Origin: G963668185 sp963668185
GTDB lineage: Bacteria > Chloroflexota > Dehalococcoidia > Lucifugimonadales > G963668185
Direction: 5' to 3'
Length of the DNA: 64,000 nucleotides
Assembly (NCBI GenBank): GCA_963668185.1
Contig: OY764162.1
Coordinates: 248,001-312,000, forward strand
Below are positions 23,720 through 34,000 of the stretch, in pieces. Both the position numbers and the translations under genes were made by a program. How positions within the stretch are numbered: the first letter of the stretch is position 1; each line of letters begins with the position of its first letter. Under the pieces are notes generated by a model. The model was not told where the DNA came from and searched no databases. It saw only the letters and a program-made list of their open reading frames with translations.

Positions 23720-26700
23720 CTAGGGCGAATCTTGAACCTCCGGTTGATCGTCGTAGTAGCGGGATGAGAAGAGCAGCCCGTCGTAACGGATGGCCCAGTT
23801 ATGAGCGTACAGCGTCTCAGACGACCTGGTGTTGGGGAAGACGTGGCTGACCCAAATGCCTTCGGTCGTCGCTGCCGCCAACTCTACGCCAATCTGCCGA
23901 TTCGGGCCCCGGCCTATATCTTTCAAGTCGGCGCCTATGGTGTTTGGCGCAAGGAGGGCGACGCGGACGACGTCGTTCTCATCGGCGAGGGTCAGGCTCC
24001 ACTGGCCGTCAACGCTCTCCTGGCTGTTGTAGTGTGCGACGGTAGCGTCCAGTCCGTTGGCCTCGTAGTACTCGATGGCCTTCTGCACATACGCCTGGGT
24101 CGCTGCGGCCGGGTCTTCGACCTGCGGGTAGTAGCCGGATGCGAAGAGCATTCCGTCGCGGCGCACCGCGTAGCCCACTTTCGGAACTTCCTTCAGCGTC
24201 ACGGGGTGGGGCCACAGGTACTCCACCCACACTCCTTCTCCTCCATCCACGGCTTTGGCCAACTCCTTGCCCAGTTCGTAGCCGTCGGACCCCTCCACGT
24301 CCTTGATGTCGGTGCCTATGAGCCGCCCTAACAGTGGGTGGACGTGATAGACGTCGTTGGCGTCGGTGGCGAAGAGATACCATTCGCCTTCGAAGCTGGC
24401 GACGCTGTTGTAGTAGTTGAGCATGGACTGCAGGCCGTCCCGCTCGTAGCGCTCTATGGCCTGGTTCACGTAAGCGACCGTGTACTCCCGCGGATCGGCG
24501 TCCTGCCAGGGCGGGTCGCCGGTCTCCAGCCCGCCGGCGTAGTAGCCGGAGGAGAAGATCAGGCCGTCGTGGCGGACAGACCAGGTGACCTTCTGCTGTT
24601 CCTTGCGGGAAACGGGATGAGGCCACAGGTATTCCACCCAGATGCCGTCCTCGGTGGCCTGCGCTATCTCCCTGCCCAGTTCCTGGCCGTCGGAACCGAC
24701 CACGTCCTTGATGTCGGTCCCTATCAGGTGCGGGAAGATGGGATGGGCGAGGTAGTTGTCGTCCGCGCCGATCAGGAACAGGTAGAATTGGCCTTCCAGG
24801 CTGTCCAGGCTGTTGTAGTAAGCGATGGCAGCGTCGAGCCCGTCCTGTTCGTACCTGGCGATGGCTTTGTTTACGTATTCCTGTGTAGATTCCGCCACGT
24901 CCTCCGTCAAGACGGAATGGCTGGAGGAGAACAGCAGGCCGTCGTGAAGGACGAGGAAGATTCGCCGCGGTTCTTCCTGTTTCGTGACCGGGTTGACGCC
25001 CCGAGTCGTAACCCATAAACCCTCATCGGTGGCGACTGCCAACAGCTGGGCGAAGCCGGCAAATCGCGAGCCCGGGCCGACGTACTGGCCTTGCAGAGAG
25101 CGTATGTTGTGGTACACCAGCAACTCGCCTTCGGATTCGTCTATCAGGACCAAAGTCCGCTCGTTTTCGGCGCTCTCATCCGTCCGATACTGCGCGACTG
25201 TGGCGTCCCGGCCGTTGGCGTTGTAGTACGCTACGGCCTTCTCGACGTAGGTGCGGGTCAGGACGTCGTCCGCCGACTCCTCAGGACCGGGCTCTTCCGC
25301 CGAGGTGAAGTAGCTGGAAATGAAAATCAGCCCGCCGTGGCGAACCACCCACAAGTTTCTCCGCAAATTCTCCGACGTATTCGGGTTGTACCAGGGAGTG
25401 GTATGCCAGGCGCCTTTCTCAGTGGCCGTGGTCAGCATAACGCCGTCGTCAGCGCCCAGGGGCGAGGTGCTGATCCTGCCGTCAACGCCAATCAGATTCG
25501 GAAAGAAGGCATCCGCGACGTACAGGTAGTTCTCATCGATCAGGGTCAGCCACCACTGGCCGTCAACGCTCTCCCGGCTGTTGTAATGAGCGATGGTGGC
25601 CTCCAGGCCCTGGCTGTCGTAGTAGTCCATAGCCTTCTGGACGTAGTCTTTGGTGTACGCCGCCGGGTCGCCGACGCCCGGATAGTAGCCTGAGGCGAAG
25701 AGCATCCCGTCCCTGCGCACGGCGTAGCCCACCTTGGGAACTTCCTTCAAAGTAACCGGATGGGGCCACAGATATTCGACCCAAACGCCTTCGCCGCCGT
25801 CTTGGGCCGCGGCAAACGCCTTGCCCAGTTCGTATTCGTCAGAGCCGACGACGTCCTTAATGTCGGTTCCTTTGAAACGGGGGAACAGCGGGTGAACGAT
25901 GTAGAGGTCATTCGCGTCCGTGGCGAACAGGTACCATTCTCCCTCGAAGCTGGCAACGCTGTTGTAGTAGTCCAGCATGGATTGCAAACCGTCCCGCTGG
26001 TACCGCTCCACGGCCCGGTCCACGTAGTCCTGGGTGTACTTCGCCGGGTCCGCCACGTCTTGCCATGGCGGCGTTCCGGCTTCGATGTCTCGTCCGGCGT
26101 AGTAACCGGAGGCGAATATCAGCCCGTCGTGGCGAATGGCCCAAGTGACCTTCTCCCCTTCTTTGCGGCTGATTGGATGGGGCCAGAGGTACTCCACCCA
26201 GATTCCTTCCTCCGTCGCCTGGGCTATCTCCTTCCCCAGTTCCTGGCCGTCAGAGCCTGTCACGTCCTTGATGTCCGTCCCGATGAGGTGCGGGAATATG
26301 GGATGGGCGACGTATTTGTCGTCGGCGTCTATGAGGAACAGGTACAGCTGTCCTTCCAGGCTGGCCTGGCTGTTGTAGTAGTCGACGGTGGCTTCCAAGC
26401 CGTCGCGCCGGTAGAGCGAAATCGCCCTGTTGACGTAATCCTGGGTGGCCTCCTCGACATTTTCCCGCACGGGGAAGTGCCCTGAGGCGAATATCAAGCC
26501 GTCGTGCAGGATAAAGATGGCTCGCATCGGCGACTGAGCGCCGGTGGCAGGATTGAAGCCAACCAAGTTGGCCCAGTGCCCTTCTTCGGTAATTTCCTCT
26601 CGGGCGGGGAAGGCCCCTGTGCCAAGAACCAGGGGAGACCCCACCAACGCCGGGAAGGGAGCGACGCTCAATAGGGAGTCTTCGTTGATGACGAACAGAG

Positions 26701-27217
26701 CCCGCTCTCCTTCGTGGCTCTCTCGGCTGTTGTAGTAGGCGAACGCGGCCTCTCCTCCGTCGCGCTGGTAGCGCTCGATAGCCTTCTGCACGTAGGCGCG
26801 TGTGAGCGCCTCGTCATCTGCGGGCTCGGGTTCCGGCGTCGGTTCGGCGGTGGGTTCCGGTGTCGGTTCGGCGGTAGGTTCCGGCGTCGGCTCGGCGGTG
26901 GGTTCCGGCGTCGGTTCGGCGGTAGGCTCCGGGGTCGGTTCGGCGGTAGGTTCCGGCGTCGGCTCGGCGGTGGGCTCCGGTGTCGGCTCGGCAGTGGGTT
27001 CCGGTGTCGGCTCGGCAGTGGGTTCCGGTGTCGGCTCGGCGGTAGCCACCTGGGTTGGCGTAGGTACCGGCGTTGGGGAAGGTTCGTCGCCGCATGCGAC
27101 TACGAAGGCCGCGATAGAAGCCACGACCAGAAGCAAGAACAATGCGCGCACGCCGGCTGTCGATTGCCGGCGTTTCGAATCCGTCCGGTTCGCCCGCTTC
27201 TGCTCGGTTCGCAACAT
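23720..27217 (-). CDS. Giant lipoprotein with eight tandem Cache-like sensor repeats
   Basis: 1165 residues. ATG 27217 has GGGAGG seven bases upstream. Signal peptide with lipobox F-V-V-A-C (Cys42), then an AEPTPEPT-repeat stalk (~57-130), then eight ~115-130-residue units. Each opens with Y-V-x-x-A-I-x-x-Y-x-x-x-G-x-x-A, then YYNS.ES.EG...LFLID..D, HP.FP.LIGTDIKDV, EG.WV.YLWPHP and RHDGLIFASGYY. This is the layout of single Cache (calcium-channel/chemotaxis) ligand-binding domains, normally one or two per receptor. Units 1-4 resemble units 5-8 in order, so a four-unit block was duplicated. It should act outside the membrane; no kinase domain is attached. Confidence 0.82.
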   Translation of the reverse strand: MLRTEQKRANRTDSKRRQSTAGVRALFLLLVVASIAAFVVACGDEPSPTPVPTPTQVATAEPTPEPTAEPTPEPTAEPTPEPTAEPTPEPTAEPTPEPTAEPTPEPTAEPTPEPTAEPTPEPTAEPTPEPEPADDEALTRAYVQKAIERYQRDGGEAAFAYYNSRESHEGERALFVINEDSLLSVAPFPALVGSPLVLGTGAFPAREEITEEGHWANLVGFNPATGAQSPMRAIFILHDGLIFASGHFPVRENVEEATQDYVNRAISLYRRDGLEATVDYYNSQASLEGQLYLFLIDADDKYVAHPIFPHLIGTDIKDVTGSDGQELGKEIAQATEEGIWVEYLWPHPISRKEGEKVTWAIRHDGLIFASGYYAGRDIEAGTPPWQDVADPAKYTQDYVDRAVERYQRDGLQSMLDYYNSVASFEGEWYLFATDANDLYIVHPLFPRFKGTDIKDVVGSDEYELGKAFAAAQDGGEGVWVEYLWPHPVTLKEVPKVGYAVRRDGMLFASGYYPGVGDPAAYTKDYVQKAMDYYDSQGLEATIAHYNSRESVDGQWWLTLIDENYLYVADAFFPNLIGVDGRISTSPLGADDGVMLTTATEKGAWHTTPWYNPNTSENLRRNLWVVRHGGLIFISSYFTSAEEPGPEESADDVLTRTYVEKAVAYYNANGRDATVAQYRTDESAENERTLVLIDESEGELLVYHNIRSLQGQYVGPGSRFAGFAQLLAVATDEGLWVTTRGVNPVTKQEEPRRIFLVLHDGLLFSSSHSVLTEDVAESTQEYVNKAIARYEQDGLDAAIAYYNSLDSLEGQFYLFLIGADDNYLAHPIFPHLIGTDIKDVVGSDGQELGREIAQATEDGIWVEYLWPHPVSRKEQQKVTWSVRHDGLIFSSGYYAGGLETGDPPWQDADPREYTVAYVNQAIERYERDGLQSMLNYYNSVASFEGEWYLFATDANDVYHVHPLLGRLIGTDIKDVEGSDGYELGKELAKAVDGGEGVWVEYLWPHPVTLKEVPKVGYAVRRDGMLFASGYYPQVEDPAAATQAYVQKAIEYYEANGLDATVAHYNSQESVDGQWSLTLADENDVVRVALLAPNTIGADLKDIGRGPNRQIGVELAAATTEGIWVSHVFPNTRSSETLYAHNWAIRYDGLLFSSRYYDDQPEVQDSP

Positions 27218-27252
27218 TGTCTGCCCTCCCACTGACTTATGCCGCCTCATGT

Positions 27253-27295
27253 TACCGTTAGCGGTATAGGAAAGTATAGGAGTTTCTGAGAAACT
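27253..27295. promoter_or_regulatory. Palindromes in the divergent Cache-lipoprotein / permease promoter region
   Basis: In the 88-bp gap between the divergent genes are AGTTTCTGAGAAACT (27281-27295, perfect 7-bp arms around one base) and TACCG-TTAG-CGGTA (27253-27266), plus a direct repeat of GTATAGGA. Such sites are candidate operators controlling both genes. No binding protein is identified, and the AT content of the gap also suits promoters in both directions. Confidence 0.45.
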
Positions 27296-27305
27296 TTGTC
27301 TCATT

Positions 27306-29042
27306 GTGTTTAGAAGAGCCCAAGGTCGGCCCGAAGTCGATTACGAACCGGATGAGAAGTGTCCGCCCCTGGTGGCGGTCGCCTCGACCTTACAGATATT
27401 CGTACCCAACACCATCAGCCTGGTCGTGCTGGCGGCGCTGGTGGTGCGAGCGTCCGGCGAGTCGGAAGCATATCTGTCATGGGTGACGTTTACGGTCCTG
27501 GCAGTCACCGGAGCCAGCATGGTCATGCAGACCCTCCGGCTGCGGCACCTGGGTTCGGGCCGCCTTACAGTCACAAACTTCAACGTTCCGTTCCTGACGG
27601 TTTGCGCTTTGGCGCTCCACCTCGGCGGGCCCGGCCTGCTGGCCAGCCTGATAGTGGCTTCCACCCTGGTACAGTCCGTGTTGACTTTGCGCCTTGCCTC
27701 ACTGCGCCGGATATTCACGCCGACGGTGGGCGGCGTGGTGGTCATGCTGGTGGCGGCTTCGGCTGTGCCTTTCATCATCAGCAGGGCGGTGATTCTGCCG
27801 GAGGGCGAGTCGACGATGCTCTACCTGGCGCCGGGACTGGTCGCGCTGGCCGCCGGGGTCCTGATGTCCCTGCAAGACGCGCCGGTCTGGCGTATCTGGG
27901 TCTTGCCGGCCACCGTGGCCGCCGGTCTCGCTGTGGCTGCGCCCCTAGGCTATTACGACGCCGGCATTGTAGTTGACTCTCCATGGCTGTATCTGCCCCA
28001 TCTTGGGTGGCCGGGGCTGGATATGACCTTCAGCGCGGATTTCTGGTCCCTGCTTCCGGTCTTCGTGCTTGTGAACCTGACCGCCTTCATGAAAGCGGTG
28101 GGAGACCTGTCGGTGATTCACCGCGCCTCTTACCGGAGTCAAGCGGCCATCGACTTCCGGACGGTTCAGGGCGGCTTGAACGTGTATGGGATCGGCACCC
28201 TTGCGTCCGGACTCCTGGGAACGCTGCCTGTGGCCGCGCCGTGGTCGGCCACGGCGGCCTACATCGGATTTACCGGCGTCGCAGCCAGGAGCGTCGGGAT
28301 TTACCTGGGGCTGTTGACCATAGTAGTCGCGTCATTTTCCAAGCTGTTTGCCGTACTGGTCGCCATTCCCAGCCCGGTGGTCAGCGCGGTTTACGTCGTC
28401 ATATTCGGCATGCTCTTCGTCGAGGGCGCCAGAACGGCGTTTGCGGGACGGGTTGACCAGAAGAAGGCCACCATCACGGGTATCTCCATGGTGTTGGGAC
28501 TATCGGCTGCGGTCTTCGGTGGATTCTTCGAAGGGACCGCAAGCCATATTGTCGGCAATATCATCGTCATCGGCGGCATGGCGGCCATGGGCATGACCGC
28601 ATTCACCGAACTGTCCGGATTCCGCGCCAGGAAGCTGCGGGTTGACTTGTCCGAGTCCTCCCTGCCTGCCGTTGACGACTTTCTCTGCCAGTTCGCCGAC
28701 AGGCACGATTGGACAGAGGAGGGGAAGAACCGGCTCCGCCTGGTAGGCGAAGAGGTCTTGCTGAGCCTGTTCAATGAAGAGAACGACGGTCCGGCCGAGC
28801 AGAAGCGCAGGTTGGTCGCCGCCATTCGTCCCGACGGCGGATCGGCCGAGCTGGAAATCGTGGTCGCTTCGGACGACGCCATCCAGGGCAACATCGAAGA
28901 TCGCATAGCGTATCTGGGCCAGGACCAGGGGACGGAAGACGAACAGCAACTTTCGGTCCGAATCCTGCGCCATTACGCCTCGTCGGTACACCACCGCAAG
29001 TACTACGGCATAGACGTAATCGGTTGCCGAGTGGACAGGTAG
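27306..29042 (+). CDS. NCS2-type nucleobase permease with additional C-terminal domain
   Basis: 578 residues. About residues 20-450 form a polytopic transporter with the NCS2 (uracil/xanthine permease) plan: PPLVAVASTLQIFVPN at the first helix, a VTNFNVPFLTV region and a TLPVAAPWSATAAYIGFTGVAARSVG stretch where NCS2 proteins have their NGxTxxNxxGxxxxTxVASR-like signature. Residues ~455-578 are soluble and resemble a degraded GHKL/anti-sigma-type ATPase (EEGKNRLRLVGEEVLLSLFNEE, then ILRHYASSVHHRKYYGID); glycine boxes are not evident. GTG start 27306. Divergent from the Cache lipoprotein. The transport substrate is uncertain. Confidence 0.72.
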   Translation: MFRRAQGRPEVDYEPDEKCPPLVAVASTLQIFVPNTISLVVLAALVVRASGESEAYLSWVTFTVLAVTGASMVMQTLRLRHLGSGRLTVTNFNVPFLTVCALALHLGGPGLLASLIVASTLVQSVLTLRLASLRRIFTPTVGGVVVMLVAASAVPFIISRAVILPEGESTMLYLAPGLVALAAGVLMSLQDAPVWRIWVLPATVAAGLAVAAPLGYYDAGIVVDSPWLYLPHLGWPGLDMTFSADFWSLLPVFVLVNLTAFMKAVGDLSVIHRASYRSQAAIDFRTVQGGLNVYGIGTLASGLLGTLPVAAPWSATAAYIGFTGVAARSVGIYLGLLTIVVASFSKLFAVLVAIPSPVVSAVYVVIFGMLFVEGARTAFAGRVDQKKATITGISMVLGLSAAVFGGFFEGTASHIVGNIIVIGGMAAMGMTAFTELSGFRARKLRVDLSESSLPAVDDFLCQFADRHDWTEEGKNRLRLVGEEVLLSLFNEENDGPAEQKRRLVAAIRPDGGSAELEIVVASDDAIQGNIEDRIAYLGQDQGTEDEQQLSVRILRHYASSVHHRKYYGIDVIGCRVDR

Positions 29043-29083
29043 CAGGGCAGGCCCGGACTGTTCCGGCGAAGACGCTGAGCGCT

Positions 29084-29371
29084 CTAGCTGACGAAGTGGA
29101 AGCGCTCGGACTCCGGCGGGCGGGACCATAGCTCTTCCGCGCCGGCCATGGCGCGGGCGCGTTCGGGGCTGGCGCGCCATGCGTCGTAGATGTCGTTGCT
29201 CTCCCAGATGACGAGGGTGGTGATCTGGGACGGGTCGGCGGCGCTGACGAGCGTGGTGCGGCGGACGAAGCCGGGCGCTTTGCTCTGTGCGAGGCCGTTG
29301 CCGTCTAGCAGGCGGCGCGCCTCTTCGAAGCGGCCTGGCTTGGCCCAGTGGCTTGTGAGTACTCCTATCAC
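29084..29371 (-). CDS. Antibiotic biosynthesis monooxygenase-like (dimeric alpha/beta barrel) protein
   Basis: 95 residues of ferredoxin-like fold: VLTSHWAKPGRFEEARRLL, then ITTLVIWESNDIYDAWRASPERAR, which matches the ABM/quinol-monooxygenase pattern of strand-helix-strand with a W-E-S-x-x-x-Y-x-x-W motif. The start is GTG 29371 with GGAG five bases upstream. These small proteins can be monooxygenases, haem-degrading enzymes or simple stress proteins; no cofactor-binding residue decides between them. Confidence 0.68.
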   Translation of the reverse strand: MIGVLTSHWAKPGRFEEARRLLDGNGLAQSKAPGFVRRTTLVSAADPSQITTLVIWESNDIYDAWRASPERARAMAGAEELWSRPPESERFHFVS

Positions 29372-29399
29372 GATGACTCCGTTCGCGTTACCCCATCCT

Positions 29400-29448
29400 A
29401 ACCCTTCGAGAGACTCAGGGCAGGCTCTTCCCCAGCAGACTGGGGAAG
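29400..29448. repeat. Fused family B / family A element
   Basis: CCCTTCGAGAGACTCAGGG joins directly to CAGGCTCTTCCCCAG-CAGA-CTGGGGAAG (hairpin 29427-29448), the same B-into-A fusion seen inside the gene at 1041-1100. Preceded by CCCCATCC. It fills the gap between two minus-strand genes. Confidence 0.75.
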
Positions 29449-29488
29449 GGACTAGAGGAAGGCTTCGCTGAGATACGCGAGCGGGCGG

Positions 29489-29914
29489 CTAGCAGCCGCC
29501 TGCCGCGTTGGCTTCTTTCATGTCGGCGTACGACTGGCTGACCAGTTCGCGCAGGGCGTCGAGGTCGATGTCGGCGAGCTTGTTCACGTACAGGCATGAC
29601 ACGCTGTTCTTGTACTTGCCGAGCTTCGCCATGATGTCTCCGTAGCGGTCGAAGCCGGGCATGATGTAGATCGTGAGGTTGCGCTTGCGGGGGGAGAACC
29701 CGGTGAGGAACCACTCGCCGCTCTGGCCGGAGCGGTGCCTGTACTTGTACGAGCCGAAGCCGACGATGCTGTCGCCCCACATCGACGGCTCGTCGCCCGT
29801 GACCTCGCGCATGAGGTCCAGCAGCGCGTAGCAGTCGCCGCGCCTCTTCTCGTCAGCCGCGCCGAGGAAACCGTCGACGCTGGCGTCGTTCTTCTGTGTC
29901 TTGAGTTCCGCCAT
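29489..29914 (-). CDS. DUF1801 domain protein
   Basis: 141 residues. DEKRRGDCYALLDLMREVTGDEPSMWGDSIVGFGSYKYR and FSPRKRNLTIYIMPGF followed by KYKNSVSCLYVNKLADID are the standard DUF1801 (YdhG-like) pattern; the role is unclear in all members I know, and some are iron-chaperone-like in fold. The normal C-terminus is followed by a short AAGGC tail. ATG 29914 is 15 bases from the end of the DHDPS-family gene, so probably co-transcribed with it. Confidence 0.85.
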   Translation of the reverse strand: MAELKTQKNDASVDGFLGAADEKRRGDCYALLDLMREVTGDEPSMWGDSIVGFGSYKYRHRSGQSGEWFLTGFSPRKRNLTIYIMPGFDRYGDIMAKLGKYKNSVSCLYVNKLADIDLDALRELVSQSYADMKEANAAGGC

Positions 29915-29929
29915 GTTCGCCTCCCGACG

Positions 29930-30907
29930 CTAGACTGCGGATGCGATCATGGGCGTTCCTGCTCTGCTCAGCAACTCTCTCAGTTCGGGCAGGAAGGACT
30001 CCGGCGCCCTGGACGACGGCGGCCGGGGCGGGCCGACGCGCAGGCCGACCTCTTCCATCGCCGTCTTGATGAACGGCCCCTCGCCGCCTGTGACTGCGGC
30101 TACCTTCTCGCGCCACTTGGCCCAAGGGTACTTGAACTTTTCCAAGAGCCGTTCCGCTCCGTCGTAATCGCCGGACTCAAGCGCTCGCCAGATGTCGCTG
30201 GGGTACTCGGGCCAGAAGCCGCTCAGGTGGGTTATGAACCCGCGCGCTCCGAGCCTGTGGCTGAGGACGTGCCTGCCCTCGTTGTCGATGACCGACAGCT
30301 TGCTTGAGAACGCCCGCAGCCCTTCCTCGAAGTAGCCGAGGGTGGGCGCGGACCACTTGAGCGCGCCGACGGTCGGCATGTCGGCCAGCTCCTTCAGCAG
30401 GCCCATGCCCATCGTGAGACCTTCCCAGTGAGTGTGGTAGATCATGAGCATCACGTCCGACTCGGACGCGACCAGTTCGAACAGCCTGCTCACGTCGCCC
30501 TCGGTGGGCACGTAGTAGTAGGTGGGGCCAAGCTGCACTCCCTGCAGGCCGGCTCTGGACGCGTGCTGCGCGAGCTCGACGGTGACGCGGGTGTCGGTGT
30601 GCTGGACGCTGGTTGCGACGGGGACCTCGCCGTTCGCCGCCGCCATCGCCACGTCCATGACCGCCTTGCGCTCGTCCACGTTCATCGCAGGGTGCTCGCC
30701 GCCCGCGCCGCCGACGAGAAGGACGCCGTTGCCGGTGCGTACGCCCCTGTCGATCATGAACCTGATGTTGTCGTGAAATGCGCCCAGGTCCAAGCTGTAG
30801 TCTTCCGTGAACGGCGTGGCGACGGCGACCATGGGGCCGACGAGCCACTCCCGGGCCTTCTCGATGGGGTAGCTGACGTTTCCGTTGCGGTTTGATGTCG
30901 TGGTCAC
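29930..30907 (-). CDS. Dihydrodipicolinate synthase/N-acetylneuraminate lyase family protein
   Basis: 325 residues, TIM-barrel Schiff-base lyase. LVGPMVAVATPFTEDYSLDL opens the barrel, GVLLVGGAGGEHPAM is the G-x-x-G-E loop, YYYVPTEGD holds the usual Tyr, and GALKWSAPTL provides the Schiff-base Lys. The non-DapA features (long C-terminus, W-rich) suggest a catabolic 2-oxo-acid aldolase or dehydratase rather than lysine synthesis. GTG 30907 with GGAG upstream is preferred over ATG 30940, which has no ribosome site. Confidence 0.85.
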   Translation of the reverse strand: MTTTSNRNGNVSYPIEKAREWLVGPMVAVATPFTEDYSLDLGAFHDNIRFMIDRGVRTGNGVLLVGGAGGEHPAMNVDERKAVMDVAMAAANGEVPVATSVQHTDTRVTVELAQHASRAGLQGVQLGPTYYYVPTEGDVSRLFELVASESDVMLMIYHTHWEGLTMGMGLLKELADMPTVGALKWSAPTLGYFEEGLRAFSSKLSVIDNEGRHVLSHRLGARGFITHLSGFWPEYPSDIWRALESGDYDGAERLLEKFKYPWAKWREKVAAVTGGEGPFIKTAMEEVGLRVGPPRPPSSRAPESFLPELRELLSRAGTPMIASAV

Positions 30908-31058
30908 TCGCGCGCTCCTTGCAGCCAGTGTGTGCGCCAAAGAGTTTATCTGTACGGAGAGTTGATAGACAATAGAGGAAGCAGGCTTGGCGACGCAGAC
31001 GCGGAACGCGCCTCGTTGTCTCCGGCATAGTACGACTGCAAGCTGGCGGCGGTGTCGA

Positions 31059-34000
31059 ATGTCTCTGGACCGATTTCATCCCATAGTCAGGGCATGGTTC
31101 GAAGGGCAGTTCGAAGGCCCAACGGAAGCGCAGACGTTGGGCTGGGACGCCATTGCCCAGGGCAAACACACGCTCATCGCCGCGCCAACCGGCTCAGGCA
31201 AGACGCTGGCGGCGTTCATGGAGTGCATTGACCGGCTCGTTCGATCGGGACTGAACGGCGGACTCCCGGACGGCACTGAGGTCGTTTACGTGTCGCCGCT
31301 GAAGGCGCTGTCCAACGACATACACCGGAATCTACAGCAGCCGCTGGCGGAGATTGCGGAACTGGCGGAGGCTGCCGGAATCCCACTGCCGGAGATCAAG
31401 GTCTCCGTCCGCACCGGCGACACGCCGCAGTCGGAGCGGCAGGCGATGGCGAAGAAGCCGCCGCACATCCTCGTCACGACGCCGGAGTCGCTGTACCTGC
31501 TGCTCACGTCCGAGAAGGCCCGCAACGGGCTGAAGGGCGCGAGGACGCTGATCGTGGACGAGCTTCACGCCGTGGCCGGCAGCAAGCGCGGCTCGCACCT
31601 GGCGCTTACGATGGAGCGCCTCTGCGAGCTAGCCGAGGACCGGATCACGCGGATTGGGATTTCTGCAACGCAGAAGCCGATCGACGAGATGGCGAAGCTG
31701 CTCGTCGGCGCCGGGAATCTCGCTCAGAACGGCGACGCGGACTGCGTGATCGTGGACGCGGGCCATGCCCGCGACATCGACCTCGCAATCGAGGTACCGG
31801 ACCAGTTCGAGGTCGGGCCGATCGCGACGCACGAGTACATGGCCGAGACGATGGACCGCATCGCCGAACTCGTGCGGGCGCACGACACGACGCTCGTGTT
31901 CGTGAACACGCGGCGGATGGTGGAGCGCGTCGCTCACCTGCTGGAGGAGCGGCTTGGGCCGGACGCCATCGCCGCGCATCACGGGAGCCTTTCCCGGAAG
32001 CGCAGGCACGAGACGGAGCAGCGGCTGAAGTCGGGCGACATCAAAGTCTGCGTCGCGACGGCCTCGCTGGAGCTTGGCATCGACATAGGGACGGTGGACC
32101 TCGTCTGCCAGATCGGTTCGCCCCGGTCAATCGCCGTGCTGCTCCAGCGCGTGGGACGCTCAGGCCACTCGCTGGGCGCGACGCCGAAGGGGCGGCTGTT
32201 CCCGCTCACCCGCGACGAGATGTTCGAGTGCGCGGCGCTGTGCCGGGCGATTCGCGGGCGCAGCCTGGACGCGCTCATCATCCCGCCGTGGCCTCTGGAC
32301 GTGCTTGCCCAGCAGATCGTCGCGGCCTGCGCGTGCGAGCCGTGGGAGGAGGACAAGCTGTTCGAGTTGTGCCGGCAGGCGTATCCGTACGCCGAACTGC
32401 CCCGGGACAAGTACGACCAGATCGTCAACATGCTGGCGCGCGGCGTGGTGGAACGCGGCGGCGCGCGTGGGGCATACCTCCACCGGGACGGCGTGAACGG
32501 GGTGCTTCGCGGACGCCGTTCGGCGCGGATATCGGCGCTGACGAGCGGGGGCGCGATACCGGACAACACAGACTACGACGTGGTGCTGGACCCGGAGGGC
32601 GTGGTCGTGGGGGCGGTCAACGAGGACTTCGCGATCGAAAGCATGGGCGGAGACGTGTTTCTGCTGGGCAACTCCTCCTGGCGAATCAAGCGCCTCGAAA
32701 TGGGCAAGGTGCGCGTCGAAGCGGCTCCCGGCGAAACGCCGACGATCCCGTTCTGGCTGGGCGAGGCCCCCGCGAGAACGAAGGAACTGTCCGGCGAGAT
32801 CTCCGATCTGAGGGACGCGCTGGCCGACCGCATCCACCAGCCCGAAGCCGCGGCGCGGTGGCTCGTTGAAGACACCGGAGTTGGCGAGGACGTGGCGCAG
32901 CAGATGGCGGCCTACATGGTGGAGGGCCAGCGAATACTGGGAACCGTGCCCACGAAGAAGAGGATCGTGGCGGAGCGCTTCTTCGACGAAAGCGGCGGCA
33001 CGCAGATCGTCATTCACTCGCCGCTCGGAGCGCGTATCAACAGGGCGTGGGGCATGGCCTTGCGGAAGCAGATCTGCCGCACGTTCGACTTCGAGTTGCA
33101 GGCCGCCGCCACGGACGACGGCATCAACTTCTCGCTTGGCCCGCAGCACTCGTTCCCGCTGTCGGACGTGTTCCGCTACATCAAGTCGCCCACGGCGTCG
33201 AAGGTGCTGGAGCAGGCGATCCTGCAAGTGCCGATCTTCGGCGCTCGCTGGAGATGGAACGCGACACGCTCGCTCGCGGTGCTGAGGTTCATGTCGGGCA
33301 AGCGCGTCCCGCCGCCTATCCTCAGGATGCGGACCGACGACCTGCTGGCGCTCGTGTTCCCGGCGCAGGTGGAGTGCCAGGACAACGCGATGCCGGGCGA
33401 CATCGACGTGCCCGACCATCCCCTGGTGTTCGAGACGATGCGTGACTGCCTTGCCGACTACATGGACGCGGAGGGATTCGGCGAGCTGATCGCGTCGATA
33501 GAGCGGGGTGAGGTCGAGGTGATGGCCTACGATACGCTTCAGCCCTCGGTGTTCTCGCACCAGATCCTGAACGCCAACCCGTACGCTTTCCTCGACGAAG
33601 CGCCGCTGGAGGAACGCAGGGCGCGAGCGGTCGCGCTCAGGCGCGCGCTGCCGGAGGACAGCCGTGACCTCGGCGCTCTGTCGCCTGACGCAATCGAAGA
33701 GGCGACCATAGACGCGTGGCCGGTCTGCCGGGACGCTGAAGAGCTTCACGACGCCCTGATGACCATGCTGCTGCTCCCTGAGGCCGAGGCGCGCTCCAAG
33801 GCCGCCGGAGTCCAGCCGGAAAGCTGGCTTGAGTGGTTCGAGGGGCTGGCCGGCGAGGGCAGGGCGTATCGCGTGATGCTGGACGATAGCGGCGCTGTCG
33901 GATGGGGAGCGGCGGAGACCGCCGCCGTCGTTCGAGCCGCGTACCCGGCGTCGCGGTTGACGCCGGAGCCGCGCCCGGTCGCCGACGCGCCGCCCGCGCC

